A stretch of 10,123 bases of DNA from an uncultured Alphaproteobacteria bacterium. Its GTDB lineage: Bacteria > Pseudomonadota > Alphaproteobacteria > Caulobacterales > Caulobacteraceae. This document shows, piece by piece, positions 1-6,337 of the stretch (positions are counted from its first letter, which is position 1; the number at the start of each line of letters is the position of its first letter). The notes under the pieces were generated by a model. That model did not search any database. It had not been told where the DNA came from and worked only from the letters and a program-made list of their open reading frames with translations. The stretch covers positions 1 to 10,123 of the forward strand of contig CAIYSH010000470.1 of assembly GCA_903928755.1 (NCBI GenBank). The letters are read 5' to 3'. A program made the translations under genes and the position numbers.

Positions 1-291
1 CCCTCCGCCCGTCACTATGACACTGTCCTCGCGCCGGTGATCACGGAAAAAGCCACCCTGCTTTCAGAGCAGAACAAGGTGGTTTTCCGGGTCGCTCTCG
101 ATGCGACAAAGGACGAAATCTCCGCAGCTGTTGAAACCCTGTTCAAGGTCACTGTCACCAAGGTCAACACCCTGGTCGTCAAGGGCAAGACCAAGCGTTT
201 CCGCGGCCGTCCGGGCCGTCGCTCGGATGTCAAAAAGGCTGTCGTGACCCTGGCTGAAGGCCAGTCGATCGACATCACCACGGGGCTCTGA
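1..291 (+). CDS. rplW: Large-subunit ribosomal protein L23 (uL23), 5' end outside window
   Basis: The reading frame is open from base 1 and gives 96 residues up to a TGA; the start codon lies upstream of the window. L23 binds 23S rRNA domain III at the polypeptide tunnel exit, where trigger factor and the signal recognition particle dock. The visible part has the family pattern: an N-terminal block with APVITEK (the Glu at bases 46-48 aligns with E. coli Glu18, the trigger-factor contact), the central VTKVNTLVVKGK strand, the basic loop RFRGRPGRRSDVKKA and the closing VTLAEGQSID. An internal ATG at base 37 is inside the conserved N-terminal block, so it is not the true start. Four nt separate it from rplB. 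The usual length is about 97-100 aa, so probably only a few residues are missing. Confidence 0.97.
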   Translation, partial: PSARHYDTVLAPVITEKATLLSEQNKVVFRVALDATKDEISAAVETLFKVTVTKVNTLVVKGKTKRFRGRPGRRSDVKKAVVTLAEGQSIDITTGL

Positions 292-295
292 TCCG

Positions 296-1132
296 ATGGC
301 TCTGAAGCAGTTTAATCCGACATCACCGGGTCGTCGTACCTTGGTGCTGATCGACCGGTCCGAGCTCCACAAGGGCCGTCCGGAAAAGTCCCTCGTTGAG
401 GGTCTGACCAAATCCGGCGGACGTGGCGGCGGTGGCCGGATTGCCGTCCGTTTCCGCGGTGGCGGACACAAGCGTCTCTATCGCGTCGTCGATTTCAAGC
501 GCCGCAAGCTTGATGTGGTCGGTATTGTGCAGCGCATTGAATACGATCCGAACCGGACCGCCTTCATTGCCCTGATCCAGTATGCCGATGGGGAGCTGGC
601 CTATATCCTGGCCCCCCAGCGCCTCAAGGCCGGCGATCAGGTCATCGCCGCTGAACGCGCTGACGTGAAGCCGGGCAATGCCATGCCGCTCCGCAGCATG
701 CCGATTGGCACCATCATCCACAATGTCGAGCTGAAACCCCTCAAGGGTGGCCAGATCGCCCGTTCGGCTGGTGCCTATGCCCAGCTGGTCGGACGTGATG
801 CCGGCTATGCCCAGATCCGCCTGAATTCCGGCGAACTCCGCATGGTCCAGGACGGCTGCATGGCCACGGTCGGTGCCGTTTCCAACCAGGATCACATGAA
901 CGAGGTGCTCGGCAAGGCCGGTCGCGCTCGTCACAAGGGCCGTCGCCCGCACGTTCGCGGCGTCGCCATGAACCCGGTCGATCACCCGCACGGCGGCGGT
1001 GAAGGCCGCACCTCTGGCGGTCGCCACCCGGTTACGCCGTGGGGCAAGCCGACAAAGGGCTCCAAGACACGCACCAACAAGGCGACGGACAAGTACATCA
1101 TCCGTTCGCGTCATGCTCGGAAGGCTCGCTAA
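296..1132 (+). CDS. rplB: Large-subunit ribosomal protein L2 (uL2)
   Basis: L2 is one of the largest and most conserved 50S proteins. It is needed for subunit association and supports the peptidyl-transferase centre. The 278 residues fit the usual 273-280. The N-terminal half has the OB-like RNA-binding region (RFRGGGHKRLYRVVDFKR at 52-69, YDPNRTAFIALI at 83-94, YILAPQ at 103-108). The SH3-like half has GQIARSAGAYAQLVGRD (152-168). The C-terminal extension carries the invariant NPVDHPHGGGEGR at 226-238 with His230 and His232, the region of E. coli His229 implicated in peptidyl transfer. The tail is strongly basic. The ATG is 4 nt after rplW. I see no good Shine-Dalgarno sequence, so translation probably depends on coupling to rplW (inference). 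Confidence 0.99.
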   Translation: MALKQFNPTSPGRRTLVLIDRSELHKGRPEKSLVEGLTKSGGRGGGGRIAVRFRGGGHKRLYRVVDFKRRKLDVVGIVQRIEYDPNRTAFIALIQYADGELAYILAPQRLKAGDQVIAAERADVKPGNAMPLRSMPIGTIIHNVELKPLKGGQIARSAGAYAQLVGRDAGYAQIRLNSGELRMVQDGCMATVGAVSNQDHMNEVLGKAGRARHKGRRPHVRGVAMNPVDHPHGGGEGRTSGGRHPVTPWGKPTKGSKTRTNKATDKYIIRSRHARKAR

Positions 1133-1135
1133 GTC

Positions 1136-1414
1136 ATGACCCGTTCCGTCTGGAAAGGTCCGTTTGTTGACGGATACCTGCTCAAGAAGGCCGATGCCGC
1201 GCTTGGCTCGGGCCGCAAGGATGTGATCAAGACCTGGTCGCGTCGTTCCACCATCATGCCGCAGTTCGTCGGCCTGACCTTCGGGGTTCACAACGGCCAG
1301 AAGCACGTGCCTGTGCTGGTCAGTGAGGACATGGTCGGCATGAAGCTCGGTGAGTTCGCGCCGACCCGGTACTTCCCCGGTCACGCTGCCGACAAGAAGG
1401 CGAAGAGAAAGTAG
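1136..1414 (+). CDS. rpsS: Small-subunit ribosomal protein S19 (uS19)
   Basis: S19 sits in the head of the 30S subunit with S13, contacts 16S rRNA and takes part in the head bridge to the 50S subunit and near the A-site tRNA. The 92 residues are the standard bacterial length. Diagnostic blocks are RSVWKGPFVD (3-12), IKTWSRRSTIMPQFVGLTFG (31-50), VHNGQKHVPV (51-60) and GMKLGEFAPTRYFPGH (68-83), followed by a short lysine/arginine-rich tail. The ATG lies 3 nt after the rplB stop. A GGAAGG at 1119-1124, within the last codons of rplB, is a possible though rather distant ribosome binding site. Confidence 0.99.
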   Translation: MTRSVWKGPFVDGYLLKKADAALGSGRKDVIKTWSRRSTIMPQFVGLTFGVHNGQKHVPVLVSEDMVGMKLGEFAPTRYFPGHAADKKAKRK

Positions 1415-1416
1415 CC

Positions 1417-1797
1417 ATGGCCAAGCAAGCAAAAGCGCGTCGGCTCAAGCCGGCCGAAGCGATGGCGAAGGTGACCGCGGTGCGTATCAGCGCCCGGAAG
1501 CTGAACCTGGTCGCCCAGTCGATCCGCGGCCTCAAGGTGCAGCGTGCCCTGAACGAACTTGAGTTCAGCCACAAGCGTATCGCGGGCGACGTCCGCAAGG
1601 CTCTGTATTCGGCAATCTCGAACGCCGAAAACAACCACAACCTCGACATCGACTCTCTGGTCGTCGCTGAGGCCTTTGTGGGCAAGAACCTGATCATGAA
1701 GCGTTTCTCGGCCCGCGCCCGCGGCCGTGCTTCCCGTATCGAAAAGCCGTTCAGCGAGATCACCATCGTGGTCCGCGAATTGGGTGAGGCCGCCTGA
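1417..1797 (+). CDS. rplV: Large-subunit ribosomal protein L22 (uL22)
   Basis: L22 contacts all 23S rRNA domains. Its long beta hairpin reaches into the exit tunnel and forms the constriction with L4, the site where macrolide-resistance changes and arrest peptides act. The 126 residues fit alphaproteobacterial L22, which is longer than the 110 aa of E. coli because of a basic N-terminal extension (here about 1-15). The core has RISARKLNLVAQSIRG (23-38) and KALYSAISNAENN (61-73). The tunnel hairpin is at about 88-114 and includes MKRFSARARGRASRI (94-108), matching the E. coli MKR hairpin tip region. I see no deletion in that loop. It starts 2 nt after rpsS, and its TGA shares one base with the rpsC ATG. 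Confidence 0.99.
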   Translation: MAKQAKARRLKPAEAMAKVTAVRISARKLNLVAQSIRGLKVQRALNELEFSHKRIAGDVRKALYSAISNAENNHNLDIDSLVVAEAFVGKNLIMKRFSARARGRASRIEKPFSEITIVVRELGEAA

Positions 1798-2555
1798 TGG
1801 GTCAAAAAGTCAATCCAGTCGGGCTTCGCCTCGGCATCAACCGCACCTGGGACAGTCGCTGGTTCGCCGACGGTGCCGAGTACGGCAAGCTGCTTCACGA
1901 AGACATTGCCGTGCGCAAGAATCTGAAGAAGCGCCTCTATCAGGCCGGCGTCTCGCGCATCATCATCGAGCGCCCGCACAAGAAGTGCCGCATCACCATC
2001 TATGCCGCCCGCCCCGGCGTGGTCATCGGCAAGAAGGGTGCGGACATAGAAAAGCTGCGCAAGGACATCGCCGCCATGACGGATGGCGAGGTTCACCTGA
2101 ACATCGTCGAAATCCGCAAGCCGGAAGCCGATGCCCAACTGGTTGCGGAAAATATCGCGCAGCAGCTGGAGCGCCGTATCGCCTTCCGTCGCGCCATGAA
2201 GCGGTCGCTGCAGAGCGCCATGCGGATCGGTGCCAAGGGGATGCGTATTGAAGTTTCGGGCCGCCTCGGCGGTGCAGAAATTGCCCGCGCCGAGTCTTAT
2301 CATGAAGGCCGCGTGCCGCGTCACACCCTGCGGGCCGACATCGACTATGGTTTCACTGAAGCCAAGACGACCTACGGCATCATCGGTGTGAAGGTCTGGG
2401 TCTTCAAGGGCGAGGTCCTCGAACACGATCCCATGGCCCTCGACAAGCGTCTTGCAACCGAATCCGGCCCTGCTGGTGAAGGTGGTGGCCGTGAACGTGG
2501 TGATCGCCCGGATCGCGGCCCGCGTCGCGATCGTCGCGACCAAGCTGGAGCGTAA
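1797..2555 (+). CDS. rpsC: Small-subunit ribosomal protein S3 (uS3)
   Basis: S3 lines the mRNA entry tunnel of the 30S subunit with S4 and S5 and takes part in unwinding structured mRNA. The 252 residues start with the family hallmark MGQKVNPVGLRLG. The type II KH domain spans roughly 40-110, with its GxxG loop as VIGKKG (76-81). Arg131, Arg132 and Lys135 in AFRRAMKR coincide with the residues tied to helicase activity in E. coli S3. The C-terminal domain has GAEIARAESYHEGRVPRHTLRADI (159-182, given in part) and DYGFTEAKTTYGIIGVKVWV (183-202). The tail from about 224 is Gly/Arg/Asp-rich and probably disordered. The start overlaps the rplV stop by one base (TGATG); GGGTGAGG at 1782-1789 inside rplV is a good ribosome binding site. 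Confidence 0.99.
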   Translation: MGQKVNPVGLRLGINRTWDSRWFADGAEYGKLLHEDIAVRKNLKKRLYQAGVSRIIIERPHKKCRITIYAARPGVVIGKKGADIEKLRKDIAAMTDGEVHLNIVEIRKPEADAQLVAENIAQQLERRIAFRRAMKRSLQSAMRIGAKGMRIEVSGRLGGAEIARAESYHEGRVPRHTLRADIDYGFTEAKTTYGIIGVKVWVFKGEVLEHDPMALDKRLATESGPAGEGGGRERGDRPDRGPRRDRRDQAGA

Positions 2556-2564
2556 GGTCTAACC

Positions 2565-2993
2565 ATGCTTTCGCCGAAGAAAACCAAGTATCGCAAGCAG
2601 TTCAAGGGCAAGATCCATGGGGTCGCCAAGGGCGGCTTCTCCCTGAACTTCGGGTCCTACGGACTGAAGTCTGTCGAGCCGGAGCGGATTACCGCCCGGC
2701 AGATCGAGGCGGCCCGCCGCGCGATTACCCGCCAGATGAAGCGTCAGGGCCGGGTCTGGATCCGGATCTTCCCGGATCTTCCTGTGACCGACAAGCCGGC
2801 TGAAGTCCGGATGGGTAAGGGCAAGGGCGCCGTGGAATACTGGGCAGCTCGTGTCCATCCCGGTCGTATCATGTTCGAAATCGACGGCGTGCCGGACGAT
2901 GTGGCCCGTGAAGCCCTGCGCCTCGGTGCAGCCAAGCTTCCGGTGAAGACCCGCATCGTCACCCGCATCGACGCTGTTGCGGAGCACGCGTGA
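2565..2993 (+). CDS. rplP: Large-subunit ribosomal protein L16 (uL16)
   Basis: L16 assembles late into the 50S subunit, contacts helix 38 and 5S rRNA, and helps place A- and P-site tRNA elbows. The 142 residues are slightly more than the 136 of E. coli. The start MLSPKKTKYRKQFKGK is canonical. The core contains GGFSLNFGSYGLKSVEP (23-39), the basic helix QIEAARRAITRQMKR (46-60), and the block from WIRIFPD (65-71) through KPAEVRMGKGKGAVEYW (77-93). Arg82 in this block appears to align with E. coli Arg81, the target of the hydroxylase RoxA/YcfD; whether this organism modifies it cannot be seen. The ATG is 9 nt after rpsC, with AAGG at 2554-2557 overlapping the rpsC stop as ribosome binding site. 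Confidence 0.99.
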   Translation: MLSPKKTKYRKQFKGKIHGVAKGGFSLNFGSYGLKSVEPERITARQIEAARRAITRQMKRQGRVWIRIFPDLPVTDKPAEVRMGKGKGAVEYWAARVHPGRIMFEIDGVPDDVAREALRLGAAKLPVKTRIVTRIDAVAEHA

Positions 2994-3187
2994 TGAAGAT
3001 TGATGACATCCGGGGCATGACGCCCGATCAACTGGCCGAAAGCCTGCTGAACCTGAAGAAGGAGCAGTTCAATCTGCGCTTCCAGGGTGCGACGGGCCAG
3101 GTCGAGAAGACCCACCGCGTGAGCGAAGTCCGCAAGGACATCGCGCGGATCAAGACCGTCCTGCGCGCCAAGCAGGCTACGGCTTAA
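2993..3187 (+). CDS. rpmC: Large-subunit ribosomal protein L29 (uL29)
   Basis: L29 is a small two-helix protein next to L23 at the tunnel exit. The 64 residues begin MKIDDIRGMTPDQLAESL and contain the family signature around KKEQFNLRFQ (23-32) and THRVSEVRKDIARIKTVL. I chose the ATG at 2993 over the in-frame GTG one codon upstream (2990). The ATG gives the usual N-terminus, shares one base with the rplP stop (the same TGATG arrangement as rplV/rpsC), and lies 8 nt after a GGAG at 2981-2984; the GTG would be only 5 nt away. Starting at the GTG would add a single extra Met. Nothing else is unusual. Confidence 0.97.
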   Translation: MKIDDIRGMTPDQLAESLLNLKKEQFNLRFQGATGQVEKTHRVSEVRKDIARIKTVLRAKQATA

Positions 3188-3200
3188 GGAGACCGACGAA

Positions 3201-3452
3201 ATGCCGAAACGAGTTCTCGAAGGCCTCGTCGTCTCTGATAAGGGCGACAAGACCATTATTGTGAAGGTGGAACGTACCTTCCTGCATCCGGTGCTGAAGA
3301 AGACCGTTCGTCGGTCTAAGAAGTATCACGCGCACGACGAAGGCAACGCATTCAAGGCTGGCGAGTTCGCCCGCATTGTCGAGTGTGCCCCGAAGTCGAA
3401 AACAAAAACCTGGGAAGTCCTGCCTAAGGCCGACTCCCAACAGCCGTCATAA
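3201..3452 (+). CDS. rpsQ: Small-subunit ribosomal protein S17 (uS17)
   Basis: S17 is a primary 16S rRNA binder in the lower 30S body and is important early in assembly. The 83 residues form the expected OB-fold protein: RVLEGLVVSDKGDKTIIVKVER (4-25, shown in part by VVSDKGDKTIIVKV), the basic turn VLKKTVRRSKKYHAHDE, then GEFARIVECAPKSKTKTWEV (54-73), which aligns with the ECRPLSKTKSW region of E. coli. The C-terminal tail is polar. A near-consensus ribosome binding site, AAGGAGA at 3186-3192, overlaps the rpmC stop and lies 8 nt before the ATG. This is the first clearly independent binding site in this part of the cluster, although the gap is only 13 nt. Confidence 0.99.
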   Translation: MPKRVLEGLVVSDKGDKTIIVKVERTFLHPVLKKTVRRSKKYHAHDEGNAFKAGEFARIVECAPKSKTKTWEVLPKADSQQPS

Positions 3453-3467
3453 GGGAGGTCCGATCCA

Positions 3468-3836
3468 ATGATCCAGATGCAGACCAACCTTGAAGTGGCC
3501 GACAATTCCGGTGCACGCCGCGTCATGTGCATCAAGGTGCTGGGCGGTGCCGGGCGTCGTTATGCCGGCGTCGGCGACAAGATCGTCGTTTCGGTCAAGG
3601 AAGCCATCCCGCGTGGACGTGTGAAGAAGGGTGATGTGCTCCAGGCCATCGTCGTTCGCACCTCCTCGGCGATCAAGCGCAAGGACGGATCGGTGATCCG
3701 CTTCGACAAGAACGCCGCCGTTATCGTGAACAAGCAGAGCGAGCCGATCGGCACGCGGATCTTCGGCCCGGTTCCTCGCGAACTGCGCGCCAAGAACCAC
3801 ATGAAGATCATCTCCCTCGCCCCCGAGGTGCTGTAA
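3468..3836 (+). CDS. rplN: Large-subunit ribosomal protein L14 (uL14)
   Basis: L14 lies on the 50S interface with L19, forms intersubunit bridges and is the docking site of the silencing factor RsfS. The 122 residues match the near-invariant family length. Characteristic blocks are MIQMQTNLEVADNSGARRVM (1-20), RRYAGVGDKIVVSVKEAIP (30-48), the signature KDGSVIRFDKNAAVIVN (72-88), and GTRIFGPVPREL (95-106). In E. coli rplN opens the spc operon after its own promoter. Here the 15 nt gap to rpsQ has no room for one, so S10 and spc genes are probably co-transcribed (inference). GGGAGGT at 3453-3459 is a strong ribosome binding site. Confidence 0.99.
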   Translation: MIQMQTNLEVADNSGARRVMCIKVLGGAGRRYAGVGDKIVVSVKEAIPRGRVKKGDVLQAIVVRTSSAIKRKDGSVIRFDKNAAVIVNKQSEPIGTRIFGPVPRELRAKNHMKIISLAPEVL

Positions 3837-4150
3837 TGGCTGCAAAGATCAAAAAAGGGGACCGTGTTGTGGTCCTGGCCGGCAAGGACAAGGGCCGTCA
3901 GGGTAATGTCCTGAAGGTCCTGCCCAAAGAGAGCCGGGTTGTGGTGGAAGGCCTGAACATTGCTCAGCGCCACACCAAGCCGTCTCAGGGCGATCCCCAG
4001 GGCGGTATCAAGAACAAGGAAGCCCCGCTTCACGTTTCCAATGTGGCGCTGCTGGATTCCAACGGCAAGCCGACACGCGTCGGCTTCCGCGTCGAGGGCG
4101 ACAAGAAGGTTCGGGTCGCCAAGACGACCGGCGAGGTGATCAATGGCTGA
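3836..4150 (+). CDS. rplX: Large-subunit ribosomal protein L24 (uL24)
   Basis: L24 is an assembly-initiating protein that binds the 5' domain of 23S rRNA and sits near the tunnel exit. The 104 residues are the usual bacterial length. The KOW motif is clear near the N-terminus: KKGDRVVVLAGKDKGRQGNV at 6-25, followed by VVVEGLNI. The family block GGIKNKEAPLHVSNVALL is at 56-73. The ATG shares one base with the rplN stop (TAATG), and GAGGTG at 3825-3830 inside rplN serves as ribosome binding site, so it is coupled to rplN. Its last codons also carry the ribosome binding site of rplE, and its stop lies 8 nt inside that gene. Confidence 0.99.
   Translation: MAAKIKKGDRVVVLAGKDKGRQGNVLKVLPKESRVVVEGLNIAQRHTKPSQGDPQGGIKNKEAPLHVSNVALLDSNGKPTRVGFRVEGDKKVRVAKTTGEVING
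4133..4141 (+). promoter_or_regulatory. Extended Shine-Dalgarno sequence of rplE, inside rplX
   Basis: GAGGTGATC is complementary over nine bases to the usual 16S rRNA 3' end (GAUCACCUC, from general knowledge; the 16S gene is not in the window). Most genes here have a 4-7 base match. It lies in the codons for the last Gly-Glu-Val-Ile of L24, 6 nt from GAGG to the rplE ATG. Confidence 0.7.
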
Positions 4151-4700
4151 GCAAGCTTATGAGCCGAGACTGAAGACCGAGTATCGTCAGCGCATCCGCG
4201 CGACGATGAAGGAGCAGTTCGGCTACACCAACGAAATGCAGATCCCCAAACTGGACAAGATCGTCCTGAACATGGGGATCGGTGAGGCGGTTTCGGACTC
4301 CAAGAAGGTCAATTCGGCGATCGCCGACCTGACCCGTATTGCGGGTCAGAAGCCGATGCCCACCAAGGCCCGCAACTCCATCGCCGGCTTCAAGCTGCGC
4401 GAAGGTATGACGGTCGGTGCGAAGGTGACCCTTCGCGCAGACCGCATGTATGAATTCCTGGACCGTCTGATCACCATTGCCTTGCCGCGGGTGAAGGACT
4501 TCCGGGGCCTGAAGCCCACTTCGTTCGACGGTCGTGGCAACTATGCCATGGGTCTGAAGGAGCACATCGTGTTCCCCGAGATCAATTACGACCAGATCGA
4601 TCAAATGTGGGGCATGGACATCATTGTCGCCACGACTGCGAAGACCGATGACGAAGCGCGTGCGCTTCTCAAGGAATTCCAGTTCCCGTTCAACGCTTAG
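4143..4700 (+). CDS. rplE: Large-subunit ribosomal protein L5 (uL5)
   Basis: L5 forms the 5S RNP with 5S rRNA and L18 in the central protuberance and contacts P-site tRNA and S13 across the interface. The 185 residues are a few more than the 179 of E. coli, with a slightly longer N-terminus. Visible blocks: YRQRIRATMKEQFGY (14-28), the signature IPKLDKIVLNMGIGEAV (34-50), AGQKPMPTKARNSIAGFKLR (67-86), the P-site loop region GMTVGAKVTLR (88-98), LPRVKDFRGL (114-123), FDGRGNY and the conserved LKEHIVFPEI (138-147). The start overlaps rplX by 8 nt, the longest overlap in the window, and has an unusually long Shine-Dalgarno match just upstream. Confidence 0.99.
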   Translation: MAEQAYEPRLKTEYRQRIRATMKEQFGYTNEMQIPKLDKIVLNMGIGEAVSDSKKVNSAIADLTRIAGQKPMPTKARNSIAGFKLREGMTVGAKVTLRADRMYEFLDRLITIALPRVKDFRGLKPTSFDGRGNYAMGLKEHIVFPEINYDQIDQMWGMDIIVATTAKTDDEARALLKEFQFPFNA

Positions 4701-4720
4701 GGACGGGAAGGAAAGAGCAA

Positions 4721-5026
4721 ATGGCCAAGAAGAGCGCCGTCAACCGTAACGAGATGGTCAAGACCCTCGTCAAGAAGTTCGCCAGCAAGCGTGATGCGCT
4801 CAAGGCGATCGCCAACAACGAGAGCCTTCCCCTCGAAGAGCGTTTCGAAGCCCGGCTTAAACTTGCCGAGCTGCCGCGCAACTCGTCCAAGACCCGCATC
4901 CGCAATCGGTGCGATGTCACCGGACGCCCGCGTGCCTATTACCGCAAGCTGAGGATGAGCCGTATCGCCCTGCGCGAACTCGGTTCGCACGGGTTGATCC
5001 CCGGCCTCGTCAAGTCGAGCTGGTGA
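4721..5026 (+). CDS. rpsN: Small-subunit ribosomal protein S14 (uS14), zinc-independent form
   Basis: S14 is in the 30S head near S3, S10 and S19 and is added late in assembly. The 101 residues and the absence of the CxxC pairs of the short zinc-binding form mark this as the long, zinc-free C-minus type usual in proteobacteria. Only one cysteine (Cys64) is seen, in the signature RIRNRCDVTGRPRAYYRKL (59-77), and the end GLIPGLVKSSW is canonical. The N-terminal half is a basic helical segment (MAKKSAVNRNEMVKTLVKKF). GGAAGGAAA at 4706-4714 is the likely ribosome binding site in the 20 nt gap after rplE. Confidence 0.99.
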   Translation: MAKKSAVNRNEMVKTLVKKFASKRDALKAIANNESLPLEERFEARLKLAELPRNSSKTRIRNRCDVTGRPRAYYRKLRMSRIALRELGSHGLIPGLVKSSW

Positions 5027-5036
5027 GGAGGGTCCC

Positions 5037-5432
5037 ATGGTGAACGACCCCGTTGGCGATATGATCGCCCGCATGAAGAACGCCGCGACCCGCGGCCGTT
5101 CCAAGGTTTCGACCCCCGCCTCGAAGATGCGCGCGCGCGTCCTCGATGTGCTGGCCGAAGAAGGTTACATCCGCGGCTACCAGCTGGTGCAGAAGCCAGG
5201 CGCGTTCCCGGAATTCGAGATTGAACTCAAGTATTTTGATGGTCAGCCCGTCATTGTCGAGATCAAGCGCGTTTCCAAGCCTGGCCGTCGCGTCTATTCG
5301 TCGATCGCAGATCTGAAGCCCATCAAGAATGGCCTCGGCATCTCGGTCCTTTCGACGCCCAAGGGCGTGATGTCCGACACGGCGGCGCGTGAAGCCAATG
5401 TGGGCGGCGAAGTTCTGTTGCGGGTCTACTAA
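5037..5432 (+). CDS. rpsH: Small-subunit ribosomal protein S8 (uS8)
   Basis: S8 binds the central domain of 16S rRNA early in assembly; in E. coli it is also the translational repressor of the spc operon through a site near the rplE start. The 131 residues have the two expected halves: an N-terminal domain with NDPVGDMIARMKNA (3-16), LDVLAEEGYIRGY (36-48) and FEIELKY (60-66), and a C-terminal domain with RVSKPGRRVY (78-87) and the signature GISVLSTPKGVMSDTAAR (101-118). GAGGAGGG at 5025-5032 overlaps the rpsN stop and is a strong ribosome binding site. I did not find an evident copy of the E. coli S8 operator near rplE by eye, but this needs structure comparison. Confidence 0.99.
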   Translation: MVNDPVGDMIARMKNAATRGRSKVSTPASKMRARVLDVLAEEGYIRGYQLVQKPGAFPEFEIELKYFDGQPVIVEIKRVSKPGRRVYSSIADLKPIKNGLGISVLSTPKGVMSDTAAREANVGGEVLLRVY

Positions 5433-5433
5433 G

Positions 5434-5967
5434 ATGTCGCGGATCGGAAAGAAGGCCGTGCCGGTTCCGGCCGGCGTGACCGTCACAATCGACGGCCAGA
5501 CCGTCTCGGTGAAGGGCCCCAAGGGGCAGCTCGCCTGGACTGTGGCCGAAGAAATCGAGGTCAAGCAGGACGGTGGGGAACTGACCCTGTCGAAGCGTGT
5601 CGAATCCACCCGGGCCCAGGCCATGTGGGGGCTCTCGCGCACCCTGATCGCCAATATGGTCATCGGTGTCACAACCGGATTTGAGGAAACCCTCGAACTG
5701 GTCGGCGTCGGTTATCGTGCGGCCATGAAGGGCACCGACCTGTCGCTGCAACTCGGCTTCAGTCACGATGTGGATCTTCCGCCTCCAGCGGGGATCTCGT
5801 TTGCTGTGCCCAAGCAGACCGAAATCAAGATCAGCGGCATCGACAAGCAGGCCGTCGGTGAAATCGCGTCCCGTATCCGCCGTATCCGTCCCCCGGAGCC
5901 CTACAAGGGCAAGGGCGTGCGTTATGCCGGCGAGAAGGTTCGCCGCAAGGAAGGCAAGAAGAAGTAG
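5434..5967 (+). CDS. rplF: Large-subunit ribosomal protein L6 (uL6)
   Basis: L6 binds 23S rRNA near the sarcin-ricin loop and the factor-binding site. The 177 residues equal the E. coli length. It contains two repeated alpha/beta domains (about 1-80 and 82-177): MSRIGKKAVPVPAGV at the start, VSVKGPKGQL (24-33), then GVGYRAAMKG (91-100), LGFSHDV, and the C-terminal signature PEPYKGKGVRYAGE (154-167) with a lysine-rich tail. The frame is open to an earlier ATG at 5389, but that start would overlap rpsH by 44 nt and add 15 residues foreign to the family. MSRIGKK is the standard N-terminus, so I take 5434, one base after the rpsH stop. Confidence 0.98.
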   Translation: MSRIGKKAVPVPAGVTVTIDGQTVSVKGPKGQLAWTVAEEIEVKQDGGELTLSKRVESTRAQAMWGLSRTLIANMVIGVTTGFEETLELVGVGYRAAMKGTDLSLQLGFSHDVDLPPPAGISFAVPKQTEIKISGIDKQAVGEIASRIRRIRPPEPYKGKGVRYAGEKVRRKEGKKK

Positions 5968-5970
5968 GTC

Positions 5971-6327
5971 ATGGCTATTTCTCACAGAGATTCTGCGAAG
6001 CGGCGTGCCGAGCGCACCCGTATTCGCCTCCGCTCCCTGGCCAACGGGCGTCCTCGCCTGTCGGTTTTCCGTTCGTCAAAGAACATCTACGCCCAGATCA
6101 TTGATGACAAGGCGGGTGTAACCCTGGCGGCGGCATCCTCTCTTGAGGGTGAAGGCAAGACCAAGGGGTCGGACAAGGACGCAGCGGCGCGTGTCGGTGC
6201 CCTGGTCGCTCAACGCGCTATGGAAAAGGGCGTCAAGGACGTCGTCTTCGATCGTGGCGGCTACATGTATCACGGCCGGGTGAAAGCCCTCGCTGACGCC
6301 GCGCGCGAAGCCGGCTTGAACTTCTAG
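5971..6327 (+). CDS. rplR: Large-subunit ribosomal protein L18 (uL18)
   Basis: L18 is the main 5S rRNA binder and forms the 5S RNP with L5. The 118 residues match the usual 117-120. The N-terminal arginine-rich arm (RDSAKRRAERTRIRLRS, 6-22) is the flexible part that contacts 5S rRNA. The core has RPRLSVFRSSKNIYAQIIDD (27-46), AARVGALVAQRAMEKGV (72-88) and the very conserved end VVFDRGGYMYHGRVKALADA (91-110) followed by AREAGLNF. The ATG is 3 nt after rplF; purine-rich codons at the end of rplF (AAGGAAGG and following) probably provide ribosome binding. Confidence 0.99.
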   Translation: MAISHRDSAKRRAERTRIRLRSLANGRPRLSVFRSSKNIYAQIIDDKAGVTLAAASSLEGEGKTKGSDKDAAARVGALVAQRAMEKGVKDVVFDRGGYMYHGRVKALADAAREAGLNF

Positions 6328-6337
6328 GGGTAAGCTG

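Noticed and set aside
323..1432. 369-aa open frame on the minus strand across rplB and rpsS
   Set aside because: It is antisense to two certain ribosomal genes, shows no family resemblance, and arises from GC-rich codon use.
1727..2251. 174-aa plus-strand frame across the rplV-rpsC junction
   Set aside because: Out-of-frame shadow rich in Arg/Ser/His; both real frames here are certain.
1320..2543. 407-aa open frame on the minus strand across rpsS, rplV and rpsC
   Set aside because: Shadow of well-identified plus-strand genes, without own ribosome binding site or recognisable domain.
2762..2781. Perfect 10-bp tandem repeat (CCGGATCTTC twice) in rplP
   Set aside because: It encodes the conserved RIFPDLP part of L16; the unit is not a multiple of three and the protein is intact, so it is a codon coincidence.
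5128..5140. Alternating TGCGCGCGCGCGT stretch, potentially Z-forming, in rpsH
   Set aside because: Explained by the Met-Arg-Ala-Arg-Val codons of S8 with preferred C/G-ending codons.
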